The notes beneath the pieces are model-generated. The model saw nothing but the letters and a program-made list of their open reading frames with translations. It was not told where the DNA came from and did no database searches. DNA of 64,000 nucleotides from Wenzhouxiangella limi (GTDB lineage Bacteria > Pseudomonadota > Gammaproteobacteria > Xanthomonadales > Wenzhouxiangellaceae). This document shows, piece after piece, positions 17,563 through 25,521 of the stretch. Location of the stretch: NCBI RefSeq assembly GCF_010499265.1, contig NZ_JAAGSC010000043.1, forward strand, positions 69,843-133,842, read 5' to 3'. How positions within the stretch are numbered: the stretch's first letter is position 1; the number at the start of each line of letters is the position of its first letter. Both the position numbers and the translations under genes were made by a program.

Positions 17563-18818
17563 GCGCTTCGGGCGGTCTGCAGTCGTTCCGGGGTTTCGGC
17601 CAGCTCTTCGAGCAGTTCGTCGATGCGGCCGAAGGCGGCGGCCAGGTCTTCGGCTTCCGGCAGCAGCGTAATCCGGAAGTGGTGACGGTCAGGTATGTTG
17701 AAGCTCGAGCCCGGCACGATCAGGATGTGTTTGTGTTCGAGTAGCTCGGCGGCAAAGCGGTGGTCGTCGAAGTCGGGCATGACGTCGGGCCGCACGGACG
17801 GGAAGGCATACATCGCTCCCATCGGCGCGACCAGGTCCAGGAAGCGGCTTTTCCGGCAGGCCTCGATCACCGCCTGGCGCGAGTCGTGCAGGCGCCCGCC
17901 GGGGGCGACCAGGTCGGCGATCGACTGGTATCCACCCAGCGCGGTCTGCACCGCCCACTGGCCCGGCACGTTGGCTGACAGGCGCAGGGCGGCCAGTTTC
18001 TCGACCGCCAGCCGGTAGTCGTCGGCTCGGTCCAGGGCGCCGGTGAAGACCGCCCAGCCCACCCGCCAGCCGCAGGCCCGGTAGACCTTGGACAGTCCGC
18101 CGAAACTCACGCACAGGGTCTTTTCGGCCAGCGGCGCCATCGGCACGAAGCGCGCTTCGTCGTAACAAATCGAGTCGTAGATTTCATCGCTGAAGATGAT
18201 CAGGTCGTGCTCGGCGGCCAGATCGGCCAGCTCGCGCAGGACCGATTCCGGGTAGACCGCGCCGGTGGGGTTGTTGGGGTTGATGACCACCAGTGCGCGG
18301 GTTTTTGGCGTGATCAACTGCCGGATCCGGTCGATATCGGGCAAAAAGCCGTTTTCTGCCGGGCAGGGATAGTGGCGCGCGCGGCCACCGTTCAGAACCA
18401 CCGCGGCTGTCCACAGCGGGTAGTCCGGGGCCGGTATCAGCACTTCCTCACCGGGTTCGAGCAGGGATCGCAGGACCAGATCGACCAGTTCAGAGACGCC
18501 GTTGCCAATCATGACCTGGTCGTAGCGGGTTTCGGTCAGCCCGCGGGACTGGAACTGCATGGCCACCGCCTCGCGCGCCGGAAAGATGCCGGTCTGCGGG
18601 CCGTAGGCTTCGCTGTATTTGAGGTTGCGCACCACCGCCCGACGCATCGTTTCGGGGGTACGCAGACCGAATGCCCCGGGGTTGCCGATGTTGAGATGGA
18701 GGATGTCGTGACCCTGCTGTTCGAGCTCGCGGGCGCGCCGGGCGAGCGCGCCGCGGATCTCGTAACGGACGTCTTCGACCCGGCTGGCGGTCCGGAAAGG
18801 AGCTTTGATGGAGGACAT
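17559..18818 (-). CDS. alaA: Glutamate-pyruvate aminotransferase AlaA
   Basis: About 419 residues from ATG 18818 (ATG 18824 also possible). Class I PLP aminotransferase features: LNIGNPGAFG near the N-terminus, NPNNPTGAVYP, FSDEIYDSICYDEA, and the PLP lysine in VSFGGLSKVYRACGWRVGW. The wording around the lysine is that of AlaA, the main alanine-forming transaminase, rather than AspC. It is the first gene of an alaA-prlC unit and is divergent from the Grx-rhodanese gene with about 150 bases between. Confidence 0.92.
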   Translation of the reverse strand: MSSIKAPFRTASRVEDVRYEIRGALARRARELEQQGHDILHLNIGNPGAFGLRTPETMRRAVVRNLKYSEAYGPQTGIFPAREAVAMQFQSRGLTETRYDQVMIGNGVSELVDLVLRSLLEPGEEVLIPAPDYPLWTAAVVLNGGRARHYPCPAENGFLPDIDRIRQLITPKTRALVVINPNNPTGAVYPESVLRELADLAAEHDLIIFSDEIYDSICYDEARFVPMAPLAEKTLCVSFGGLSKVYRACGWRVGWAVFTGALDRADDYRLAVEKLAALRLSANVPGQWAVQTALGGYQSIADLVAPGGRLHDSRQAVIEACRKSRFLDLVAPMGAMYAFPSVRPDVMPDFDDHRFAAELLEHKHILIVPGSSFNIPDRHHFRITLLPEAEDLAAAFGRIDELLEELAETPERLQTARSA

Positions 18819-18965
18819 GCGCATTGTGCTGGTGGCCCGTAAAGGCTGCAGAGTATCGCAGAACCCCGCCGGGCTCCACCACCGCGCCGGCGTCAAGCTT
18901 GATTGTGCGTGCCCGAGGCCCGACAATATTGAATCAGGACCACTTCAATCCGGATTTGATTTTCC

Positions 18966-19886
18966 ATGACTTCAGTAAGCCAAGAAAGACTCGACCCCGC
19001 GCTGAAAGAACGCATCGATCAGCAGATCGCCTCGCACGATGTCGTGCTGTACATGAAGGGCACGCCGAAGATGCCGCAGTGCGGCTTTTCGGCCAAGACC
19101 GCCGGCATGCTCGACAGCCTGCTGGGCGGCAACTTCGCCGCTTTCAACGTGCTCGAGGACGAGGCCATCCGCGAGGGCATCAAGGTCTACGGCAACTGGC
19201 CGACCATCCCCCAGCTCTACGTCAAGGGCGAACTGCTGGGCGGCTGCGACATCATCACCGAGATGTTCAACGCCGGCGAGCTGCACGAGATGCTGGGTCT
19301 GGAAAAGCCGGACCGCACGCCCCCGGAGATGGAGATCAGCGAAAAGGCGGCGGCCAAGATTCGCGAGTTCCTGGCCGGCTATCCGGGCCAGTTCCTGCAT
19401 TTTTCGATTGCCTCGGACTGGGACGCCAACTTCAACATCGGGCCGCGCGAGGGCCACGAGATCGCCACCGAGGCGGCCGGCATCACCATTTTGATGGACC
19501 TGGCCTCAGCCCAGCGCGCCAAGGGCGCCAAGATCGACTGGGTCGAGACCGTGCAGGGCGAAGGGCTGAAGCTGGACCTGCCCGGCGCGCCGCCGCCGGT
19601 GCGCCAGATGAGCCCGGCCGAGCTGCAGCAGAAAATGAACGCCGGCGAGCGCGTGCTGGTGGTCGACACCCGTTCCGAGGCCGACCGCAAGGCCCATCCG
19701 CTGGAGTTCGCCCGGGCGCTGGACGCCGGCCTGATGGCCGAACTCAAGGAGGCTGATCCGAACCTGCCATTGGTGTTTTTGTGCAACGTCGGCGTGTCCA
19801 GCCAGGCGGTGGCCGAGCACTACCGCAAGCAGGGTTTTGCCGAGGTCTACAATCTCGAGGGCGGCGTCCAGGCCATGCTGAACTGA
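18966..19886 (+). CDS. Monothiol glutaredoxin / A-type-like / rhodanese fusion protein
   Basis: 306 residues in three parts. Residues 1-110 are a Grx4-type monothiol glutaredoxin with CGFS at 39-42 and the cis-proline loop WPTIPQLYVKGELLGGCDI. Residues about 118-200 (ISEKAAAKIREFLAGYPG...) follow the layout of the IscA/HesB A-type scaffold but contain none of its cysteines. Residues about 210-306 are a rhodanese domain with active-site Cys273 in FLCNVGVSSQAV. Long Grx4 proteins with a rhodanese tail occur in Xanthomonas relatives. A role in iron-sulfur cluster carriage or sulfur transfer is inferred. It is monocistronic and converges on xthA. Confidence 0.88.
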   Translation: MTSVSQERLDPALKERIDQQIASHDVVLYMKGTPKMPQCGFSAKTAGMLDSLLGGNFAAFNVLEDEAIREGIKVYGNWPTIPQLYVKGELLGGCDIITEMFNAGELHEMLGLEKPDRTPPEMEISEKAAAKIREFLAGYPGQFLHFSIASDWDANFNIGPREGHEIATEAAGITILMDLASAQRAKGAKIDWVETVQGEGLKLDLPGAPPPVRQMSPAELQQKMNAGERVLVVDTRSEADRKAHPLEFARALDAGLMAELKEADPNLPLVFLCNVGVSSQAVAEHYRKQGFAEVYNLEGGVQAMLN

Positions 19887-19902
19887 AAGCCCGGCGGCCC
19901 GG

Positions 19903-20673
19903 TCATTTCAGATCGAATTCGGCCACCGCCGGGGCGTGATCCGAGGGCCGTTCCAGGCGGCGCGGTTCCTTGTCGACGTAGCTGGTGGTGCAAGCCTGTT
20001 TGAGTGCGTCTGAGCACAGCACCAGGTCGATTCGAAGCCCCAGCCCGCGCCGGAACATCGCCGCCCGGTAGTCCCACCACGAGTACACCGCCTCGGGCTG
20101 GTCGAACAGCCTGAAGCTGTCGTGCAGGCCGAGATCCAGCATGCGTTTGAGCGACTCGCGCTCCGGTGTCGAGCACAGAATTTTCTCGTGCCAGGCGGCC
20201 GGGTCGTGCACATCGCGGTCGTCCGGGGCGATGTTGAAGTCCCCCATCACCACCAGCTTGTCGTGCCGGGCGCGTTCGGCTTCGACCCATCGCGTCACCG
20301 CCGCCAGCCAGGCCAGCTTGTAGTCGAATTTCTCGCTGCCGACCTCCTGGCCGTTGACGACGTAGAGGTTGATCACCCGCACCCCGTCGATGGTGGCCGC
20401 GATCACCCGCTTCTGGATGTCGTCGAAGTCGGGGATTTGGCTGACCGGGTCGGCCTGGGCACCGGTCGAGATCAGGGCAACGCCGTTGTAGGTGGGCTGG
20501 CCGGAGAAACTGACCTGGTAGCCGAGCTCGCGGAAGGCGTCGATCGGAAATTTTTCGTCGGTGAGCTTGGTTTCCTGCAGGCCGAGGACATCGGGGCGCT
20601 GATGGTCGAGCCAGTCGAGCACCTGCGGCAGTCGGACCTTGAGCGAATTGACGTTCCAGCTGGCGATTTTCAT
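19903..20673 (-). CDS. xthA: Exodeoxyribonuclease III
   Basis: 256 residues from ATG 20673, where the product begins MKIASWNVNSLKVRLPQVLD, the standard N-terminus; a start seven codons earlier is less likely. Catalytic motifs are LQETKLTDEKFP, GDFNIAPDDRDVHDP and the final SDHAPAVAEF. It cuts at abasic sites and removes 3' blocking groups in base excision repair. It follows the SET gene on the same strand after about 69 bases. Confidence 0.95.
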   Translation of the reverse strand: MKIASWNVNSLKVRLPQVLDWLDHQRPDVLGLQETKLTDEKFPIDAFRELGYQVSFSGQPTYNGVALISTGAQADPVSQIPDFDDIQKRVIAATIDGVRVINLYVVNGQEVGSEKFDYKLAWLAAVTRWVEAERARHDKLVVMGDFNIAPDDRDVHDPAAWHEKILCSTPERESLKRMLDLGLHDSFRLFDQPEAVYSWWDYRAAMFRRGLGLRIDLVLCSDALKQACTTSYVDKEPRRLERPSDHAPAVAEFDLK

Positions 20674-20742
20674 CGTGGCATCAGGCCTTTTCAAAGGGAT
20701 TCAGGGTAGCGCGAATCTCCCGCCCGCCGGGCGGAGGTGGAT

Positions 20743-21114
20743 TCACTGTTCGTCTTCGGTCTCGTCGTCTTCGTTCCAGCCGTAGTCGAAGGTAATCTCT
20801 TCATCTTTTGCGATGGGCCGGATGGCGTAAAGGTCGGCGCCCCACCAGTCGGCGTTGGGCTCGTCGGCGTGGTTGAGGAAGCGCATTTCATTTTTTCCAT
20901 CGATGCCTTCCCAGCGCTCGCGCTCCTCGTTCCACAGCCACAGCACGTGCATGCCGTTGGTCTGGGTCCGGCGTCCACGGTAGCTGCCGATGTACTCATC
21001 GACGGCAATGGCGCGGCGCGCGAACAGCCCGCGGCCGTGGATGGGCGAGTCACCGACGTAGGCCAGCGGATTGTCATCGTAGCGTTGTTGGCTGCGCTTT
21101 CTTTTTGCTTTCAT
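20743..21114 (-). CDS. Stand-alone SET-domain protein
   Basis: 123 residues from ATG 21114; the longer upstream frame is Arg/Pro-rich low-complexity and belongs to the antisense of the next gene. The SET core is recognisable: GRGLFARRAIAVDEYIGSY at the start, RFLNHADEPNADWW as the NH motif, and DEEITFDYGWN as the final motif. SET domains methylate protein lysines with S-adenosylmethionine. There is no cysteine-rich post-SET segment, and the N-terminus (KAKRKRSQQR) is basic. The target is unknown. Its start overlaps the stop of the upstream hypothetical gene by four bases. Confidence 0.82.
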   Translation of the reverse strand: MKAKRKRSQQRYDDNPLAYVGDSPIHGRGLFARRAIAVDEYIGSYRGRRTQTNGMHVLWLWNEERERWEGIDGKNEMRFLNHADEPNADWWGADLYAIRPIAKDEEITFDYGWNEDDETEDEQ

Positions 21115-22205
21115 GGGTGACGGGTCGAGGGGGTCAGGGTCTGGCTGTCCGGGCAGACCAGCATTTGGCCGGGCCGGTGCAGGTCGGGGTCGCGCTCGCG
21201 CATCAGCTCGTGCTGCCGGCGCGCGGTCGCGGTATCGAGCGGGTAAACATGGCTCAACTGGCCGTCGTCGACCACCGACCAGGCGATCAGGCCGGCTTCG
21301 GGGTCGCGGTGTTCGGTCACGCCATCGGCGGCGCGACACGGCCCGGCCGCGTGGGTCACCAGTCGGCCGGTCGCATCGATCTGGCAGTCATCGGCCGCGT
21401 TCGGTTGCCAGGCCAGCCCGTGGGCGTCGGCCAGGGCAGTGAGCGTTCTTAGGGCGCGCAGCCACAGCAGATAGGCCGCGGGCGTTCCGGTGAAGGTATC
21501 GAATGGCAGGAACTCGATCGTCAGGCGCTGCTCGTCCGCGACCCAGCGCGCCCTCAGCCGGGCAGCGAGCTCGAACTCGCTGGCCTCATCGGGGGCAAGT
21601 ACGGCGTGCTCGACCACCGGCCAGAAGCCGCCCAGTCCGGCCGCGTCCATCTGCACGTGCTGCAGCGCCAGCAGGTCGGTAGCGGTCAGCAGCTGGCCGT
21701 GGACAGACTCCAGGCCCAGGGCCTGGTGGAGCAGGGCGCGGGCGGGCGGGTCGATGCTGCCGCGCTCGAACAACTCGCGCTCCAGCGCCGTCTCCAGCGC
21801 CGGGCCGTGTTCTGCGTCGCTGACCAGCAGCAGCGCCAGCGCGACGAACTGACCCTGCACCGGCTCGGGCTGCGGGGTCAGCCGCCGATCCGGCAGCCGG
21901 CCCTCGTGGCTGCCGATGGCCAGCAGGCGCGGGGACAGGCCCTGCTCACGGACAATCGGGGTGGCCAGGTCGGTCAGGGCAGACCACGCGGGCAGGCCGG
22001 GCCGAAGCAGTTCGGCCGGCTCGAACAGGCTGCCGGCAACGACCAGCATGGCCTGGTCGACCCCGGGGACGGTTCGTGCCAGGTCCGCCGCCAGCGCCGC
22101 GGCCAGTTCTTCTGCCTGTTGCCGGCTCAGCGTGCGCGCGGCCGTCGAGCCGCCGGGGATTTCGAATCCGGCCGCCAGGCGGATATCATGCACGTCGGTA
22201 CTCAA
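21111..22205 (-). CDS. Hypothetical protein, about 364 residues
   Basis: I do not recognise this family. The start TTG 22205 is chosen because AGGA lies seven bases upstream and it clears the divergent elaA gene; the frame is open to a CTG at 22244. The protein is Leu/Ala-rich, without a clear signal peptide or membrane helix, and has a later segment LTIEFLPFDTFTGTPAAYLLWLR. The C-terminal region mentions YPLDTATARRQHELMRERDP. Its stop overlaps the SET gene start (ATGA), so the two are probably co-translated and may work together. Confidence 0.65.
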   Translation of the reverse strand: MSTDVHDIRLAAGFEIPGGSTAARTLSRQQAEELAAALAADLARTVPGVDQAMLVVAGSLFEPAELLRPGLPAWSALTDLATPIVREQGLSPRLLAIGSHEGRLPDRRLTPQPEPVQGQFVALALLLVSDAEHGPALETALERELFERGSIDPPARALLHQALGLESVHGQLLTATDLLALQHVQMDAAGLGGFWPVVEHAVLAPDEASEFELAARLRARWVADEQRLTIEFLPFDTFTGTPAAYLLWLRALRTLTALADAHGLAWQPNAADDCQIDATGRLVTHAAGPCRAADGVTEHRDPEAGLIAWSVVDDGQLSHVYPLDTATARRQHELMRERDPDLHRPGQMLVCPDSQTLTPSTRHP

Positions 22206-22706
22206 TTGGAATTCCTGGCTGGTGTGAACGGCAAAAAGCAGCAATCGCCGAAGGCTTTGTCCTGGCGCGAATCGGATTTCACGGGCCTTTCCGGCGATGA
22301 TCTCTACGCCATTCTAGCGGCCCGGGTGGCCGTTTTCGTCGTCGAACAGGATTGCCCCTACCCGGAGCTGGACGGGCTGGATCAGTCGGCGCATCACCTG
22401 TGGGCCACCGACACCGCCGGCCGGGTCGCGGCCTACGCCCGCATCACCGCCCCTGGCACGCGCTTTCAAGAGCCGTCCATCGGGCGGGTGCTGACGTCCA
22501 TCGCCCACCGGGGCAGTGGGCTGGGAAGGGTATTGATGGAGCGTGCGATCGATTTTGCTGAGCGCTTGTATCCGGCCGCGGAACTGCGCATCTCAGCCCA
22601 GCAACACCTGGAACGTTTCTACGCCAGCCTCGATTTTCGCTTCGTGCACGGTCCGTACCCGGAGGACGGTATTCCGCACGTCGAGATGCTCAGATCAAAA
22701 CAGTGA
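22188..22706 (+). CDS. elaA: ElaA-like GNAT acetyltransferase
   Basis: 172 residues from ATG 22188, which has AGGCGG just upstream; GTG 22224 gives a length nearer to E. coli ElaA and avoids overlap with the divergent gene. Matches to ElaA are clear: LYAILAARVAVFVVEQDCPY, AYARITAP, IGRVLTSIAHRGSGLGRVLM (acetyl-CoA loop), and PEDGIPHVEM. The substrate of ElaA is not established. Its end overlaps the DUF1232 gene by 12 bases in convergent orientation. Confidence 0.88.
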   Translation: MHVGTQLEFLAGVNGKKQQSPKALSWRESDFTGLSGDDLYAILAARVAVFVVEQDCPYPELDGLDQSAHHLWATDTAGRVAAYARITAPGTRFQEPSIGRVLTSIAHRGSGLGRVLMERAIDFAERLYPAAELRISAQQHLERFYASLDFRFVHGPYPEDGIPHVEMLRSKQ

Positions 22707-23258
22707 AAACGGTGAGCGCCGGCCGCCACCGCCGCCACCGCCGCGCCGGCGGCGTCGCATCCGCGCCAGCAGCGCGTGCTCGCGGGCTTTCAGGAAATCA
22801 CCGCGATTGAGCTCGTCCGGGTCCATGCCGCGCCGTTTCGCCTCCGAGGCTCGATAGGAAACGAAATCCTCGTAGGCGTCCATTTCCGGCTTGAGCTCCC
22901 GGCACAGCAGTTCGATCATGATGGCGTCATCGAGATAGCCCAGGCCGGGCACATCGTCAGGGATCAGGTCGTCGGGGTTGTTGAAATAGGCCAGCGCGGC
23001 CAGAACGCGACCACGACCGACCTCCTGCATGCCCCAGCCCTCGTCCTCGAGCATGCTGATCAGAATGTTGATCTGGTTGAGGCGACCGCGGATGTAGTCG
23101 GAGTCGACTTTTTCGTTGACCTCGTCGAGCAGGCTGCGCGCGCCCTCGATGATTTTTTCAGCGTCCAGCTCGCGCGTACTTTCCATCGCGGCCTTGGCCA
23201 GATTGCGGAAACGTTCAAGGTCTTTCTCGGTGAAATCCAGGGTGATGCGCAGGCTCAT
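22695..23258 (-). CDS. DUF1232 (YkvA-like) protein with Arg/Gly-rich tail
   Basis: 187 residues. The signature NPDDLIPDDVPGLGYLDDAIM in the middle is the DUF1232 core seen in YkvA-like proteins. The C-terminus is a run of arginines followed by seven glycines and RRSPFSLF, a low-complexity tail that may bind nucleic acid or membrane surfaces (inference). Function is unknown. Confidence 0.8.
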   Translation of the reverse strand: MSLRITLDFTEKDLERFRNLAKAAMESTRELDAEKIIEGARSLLDEVNEKVDSDYIRGRLNQINILISMLEDEGWGMQEVGRGRVLAALAYFNNPDDLIPDDVPGLGYLDDAIMIELLCRELKPEMDAYEDFVSYRASEAKRRGMDPDELNRGDFLKAREHALLARMRRRRRGGGGGGGRRSPFSLF

Positions 23259-23352
23259 GGTCTTGTCTCTCGAATCGGGCAGGCGGAATTTCAGATGGCT
23301 AGACTATGGTCTCGGTGGCTTGGCGTCAATGTGCCGAAAGTCCGGGCGAAGC

Positions 23353-23727
23353 TCACGCTGCAACGATGAACAGCGCGACGCAGCACGCAAATCCCGCCGT
23401 CCAGACCAGCGACCGCAGCAGATGCAGGTCGGCCAGGTAGCTGATGGCGTAAGCGATCCGGCTGGCGATAAAGGCGATCGCCAGGCCGTCGATCGTGGCC
23501 TGGTCGCCGCCTGCCAGCTGGGCAATGATCACCGCGGCGGCAAACACCGGAAAGATCTCGAAGCTGTTCTGCTGGGCCCAGACGGCGCGCCGGCGAAAGC
23601 CGGTGGACTTTTCGTACCAGTCGCGCGGCCGGCGATTGTCGAAGCCGCGCACGCCGATCTTGGCCACGCCGATCATCAGGTAGGGCAAGGTCGCGGCCAC
23701 CAGAACACACCAGTATGCGATCGTCAT
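23353..23727 (-). CDS. MAPEG-family membrane protein
   Basis: 124 residues from ATG 23727; upstream in-frame sequence overlaps the next gene and is not needed. Four hydrophobic helices, with NSFEIFPVFAAAVIIAQ after the second basic loop (WAQQNSFE), match MAPEG proteins, which in eukaryotes act in eicosanoid and glutathione metabolism. The bacterial members are uncharacterised. Arg-rich loop RGFDNRRPRDWYEK lies between helices 1 and 2. Confidence 0.85.
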   Translation of the reverse strand: MTIAYWCVLVAATLPYLMIGVAKIGVRGFDNRRPRDWYEKSTGFRRRAVWAQQNSFEIFPVFAAAVIIAQLAGGDQATIDGLAIAFIASRIAYAISYLADLHLLRSLVWTAGFACCVALFIVAA

Positions 23728-23746
23728 GAATCCAGCCTCCCAACGG

Positions 23747-24262
23747 TCAGCGAAAATGCCCCGGGCGGCCGGGCACGGGGTGGAGAAAGCCGCTGGCCCG
23801 AGTCCCAGACTCGCGATCGCGATCGTCAACCAGCGTGAGTTCCATGCTCCACTGGGCGTTGAGCGATGCGGTGGGGAGGTCGTTAGCCGCTGGTTGATCG
23901 AAGCGCTGAGCGAGCAGTTCCAGGCCCGCCGTCTGGCCGCGGCCGCGCAGCGTGACCACGTCGCGGCCGCGCGCGCTGATGTCGATCTGCGGCTGCGCGT
24001 CGGCTTCGAGGAGCAGCCGGTCTTCGACTTTCATTCGAACCTTGAGCCGGCGCAGGTCCAGGGTGCGATCGTTGACGTTGCGCAGGCCCACGGTCAGGGT
24101 TACTTGCTCGCCGTCGACGATCAGGCCTTCAACGCGAATCAGCGGCAGTTCACCGCGAATCTCGCGCGCGCCGGAGCCGCAGGCGCTCAGCGCGAGCAGC
24201 ATGATGGCCACCCAGGCAAGGGTCGTGATCGGGACGGGAATAGCTTTCACGCCCTCTATCAT
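23747..24262 (-). CDS. LEA14/WHy-type lipoprotein
   Basis: 171 residues with lipobox LSAC at about 25-28. The mature protein has an immunoglobulin-like beta pattern (IRVEGLIVDGEQVTLTVGLR NVNDRTLDLRRL) as in LEA type 2 proteins of bacterial envelopes, which are linked to desiccation or stress. It lies 11 bases from the divergent SDR gene, so both promoters must overlap coding sequence or the real start is slightly further in (GTG 24250). Confidence 0.7.
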   Translation of the reverse strand: MIEGVKAIPVPITTLAWVAIMLLALSACGSGAREIRGELPLIRVEGLIVDGEQVTLTVGLRNVNDRTLDLRRLKVRMKVEDRLLLEADAQPQIDISARGRDVVTLRGRGQTAGLELLAQRFDQPAANDLPTASLNAQWSMELTLVDDRDRESGTRASGFLHPVPGRPGHFR

Positions 24263-24273
24263 ACGGTACGAGG

Positions 24274-25044
24274 ATGCTCAATTCGTTTCCCAAACCAAGC
24301 ACCGCGCTGGTCATCGGCGCCAGCGGCGGGATCGGCCTGGCCCTGGTGCGCCAGCTGCTGGACAGCGACGGCGTCGGGCAAGTGGTCGCCTGTGCCCGCA
24401 GCCCCGATCGATCCGAGAGCCTGAATACCTTGAGTGAGCGCCACGGTCAGCGCTTGGATCTGGTGGCGCTGGATGTGACCTGTCCGCAGACGATTGCCGC
24501 GACCGCTGAGCGGCTGAAACAAGCGCGCTTGCGCCCGCAGCTTGTGCTCAACGCGGCCGGCCTGCTGCATGATGACGATGGCCTGGCACCGGAAAAACGG
24601 CTGGAAGATCTCGATCTTGAGTCGCTGCATCGGGTATTCGCGGTCAACGCGCTCGGACCGGCCCTGTGCCTGCGCCATTTTCTGCCGCTGATGAGCCGCG
24701 ACGGCAAGGCGGTGTTCGCAGCGCTGTCGGCCCGGGTGGGCTCAATCGGCGACAATCGCCTCGGCGGCTGGTACGCCTACCGATCGAGCAAGGCCGCGCT
24801 CAACCAGCTGCTCCGGACGGCCTCCATCGAGGCGCGCCGGCGCTTTGCCAACGTCATCATCGCCGCCTTGCACCCCGGCACCACCGACACCGGACTCTCG
24901 GCGCCGTTTCAGGCCAACGTACCCGACGACAAACTGTTTAGCCCTGAATTTGTAGCCGAGCGCCTGCTGAAGGTGATCGATGGGCTCGACAACGACGACA
25001 GCGGCGGTTTCTTTGCCTGGGACGGTCAGTCCATTCCTTGGTAG
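24274..25044 (+). CDS. Short-chain dehydrogenase/reductase, CsgA-like
   Basis: 256 residues with a good ACGAGG site before ATG 24274. The Rossmann motif is GASGGIGLAL, the NAAG motif is LVLNAAGLLH, and the catalytic Tyr/Lys are in YAYRSSKAAL. The substrate is unknown; similar proteins are annotated as C-factor (CsgA)-like, a name from Myxococcus that should not be read as a signalling role here. Confidence 0.9.
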   Translation: MLNSFPKPSTALVIGASGGIGLALVRQLLDSDGVGQVVACARSPDRSESLNTLSERHGQRLDLVALDVTCPQTIAATAERLKQARLRPQLVLNAAGLLHDDDGLAPEKRLEDLDLESLHRVFAVNALGPALCLRHFLPLMSRDGKAVFAALSARVGSIGDNRLGGWYAYRSSKAALNQLLRTASIEARRRFANVIIAALHPGTTDTGLSAPFQANVPDDKLFSPEFVAERLLKVIDGLDNDDSGGFFAWDGQSIPW

Positions 25045-25049
25045 GCGCG

Positions 25050-25415
25050 TCAGAGTACCGGCTTGAAGACGCTGACTACGACGATGGCCAGAAACAGCAC
25101 CAGGCCGCCGGTATAGAGCGAGACCGCCCGCTGCGGCTCCGGCGTACGGAAGGCCATCACCCCGGTGTAGACGTAGGCGGCGATCAGCAGCAGCTTGGCG
25201 CCGAACCACGACCACAGCGGCCAGCCGCCGAGCAACCACAGGGCAACGCCGGTGGCCAGCAGCAGGGTATCGGAGATGTGCGGTCCGATTCTCAGCAAGG
25301 GTGTGGCCAGCGGCCGCTGCTGGACCAGCCGGACGAAGCCGCGCAGCGCGAACCCCAGCAGACTGATCAGGGCAATCACGATGTGAAGGTTTTTCAGGAG
25401 CTCGTAGACGCTCAT
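25050..25415 (-). CDS. SirB2-family membrane protein
   Basis: 121 residues from ATG 25415. Four hydrophobic helices, starting MSVYELLKNLHIVIALISLLG with the conserved His, and LRIGPHISDTLLLATGVAL, match SirB2 family proteins. The name comes from Salmonella invasion regulation, but family members are widespread inner-membrane proteins of unknown role. The pair of histidines in helices 1 and 2 is conserved in the family and might bind a metal or heme (inference). Confidence 0.85.
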   Translation of the reverse strand: MSVYELLKNLHIVIALISLLGFALRGFVRLVQQRPLATPLLRIGPHISDTLLLATGVALWLLGGWPLWSWFGAKLLLIAAYVYTGVMAFRTPEPQRAVSLYTGGLVLFLAIVVVSVFKPVL

Positions 25416-25521
25416 GGTGGGCGTTGACCGGCGGCCGGGGACCAAGGGTCGGGATTTTATCAGGCCGCGGGATGTGTTTTAAGGTAGCGTGGAGGTTTGT
25501 TGCCCGCACCGGAGATACTTT

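Noticed and set aside
20743-21339. Longer SET protein with an Arg/Pro-rich N-terminal extension
   Set aside because: The extension lies over the coding end of the upstream gene and reads as its shadow; ATG 21114 gives a complete SET domain.
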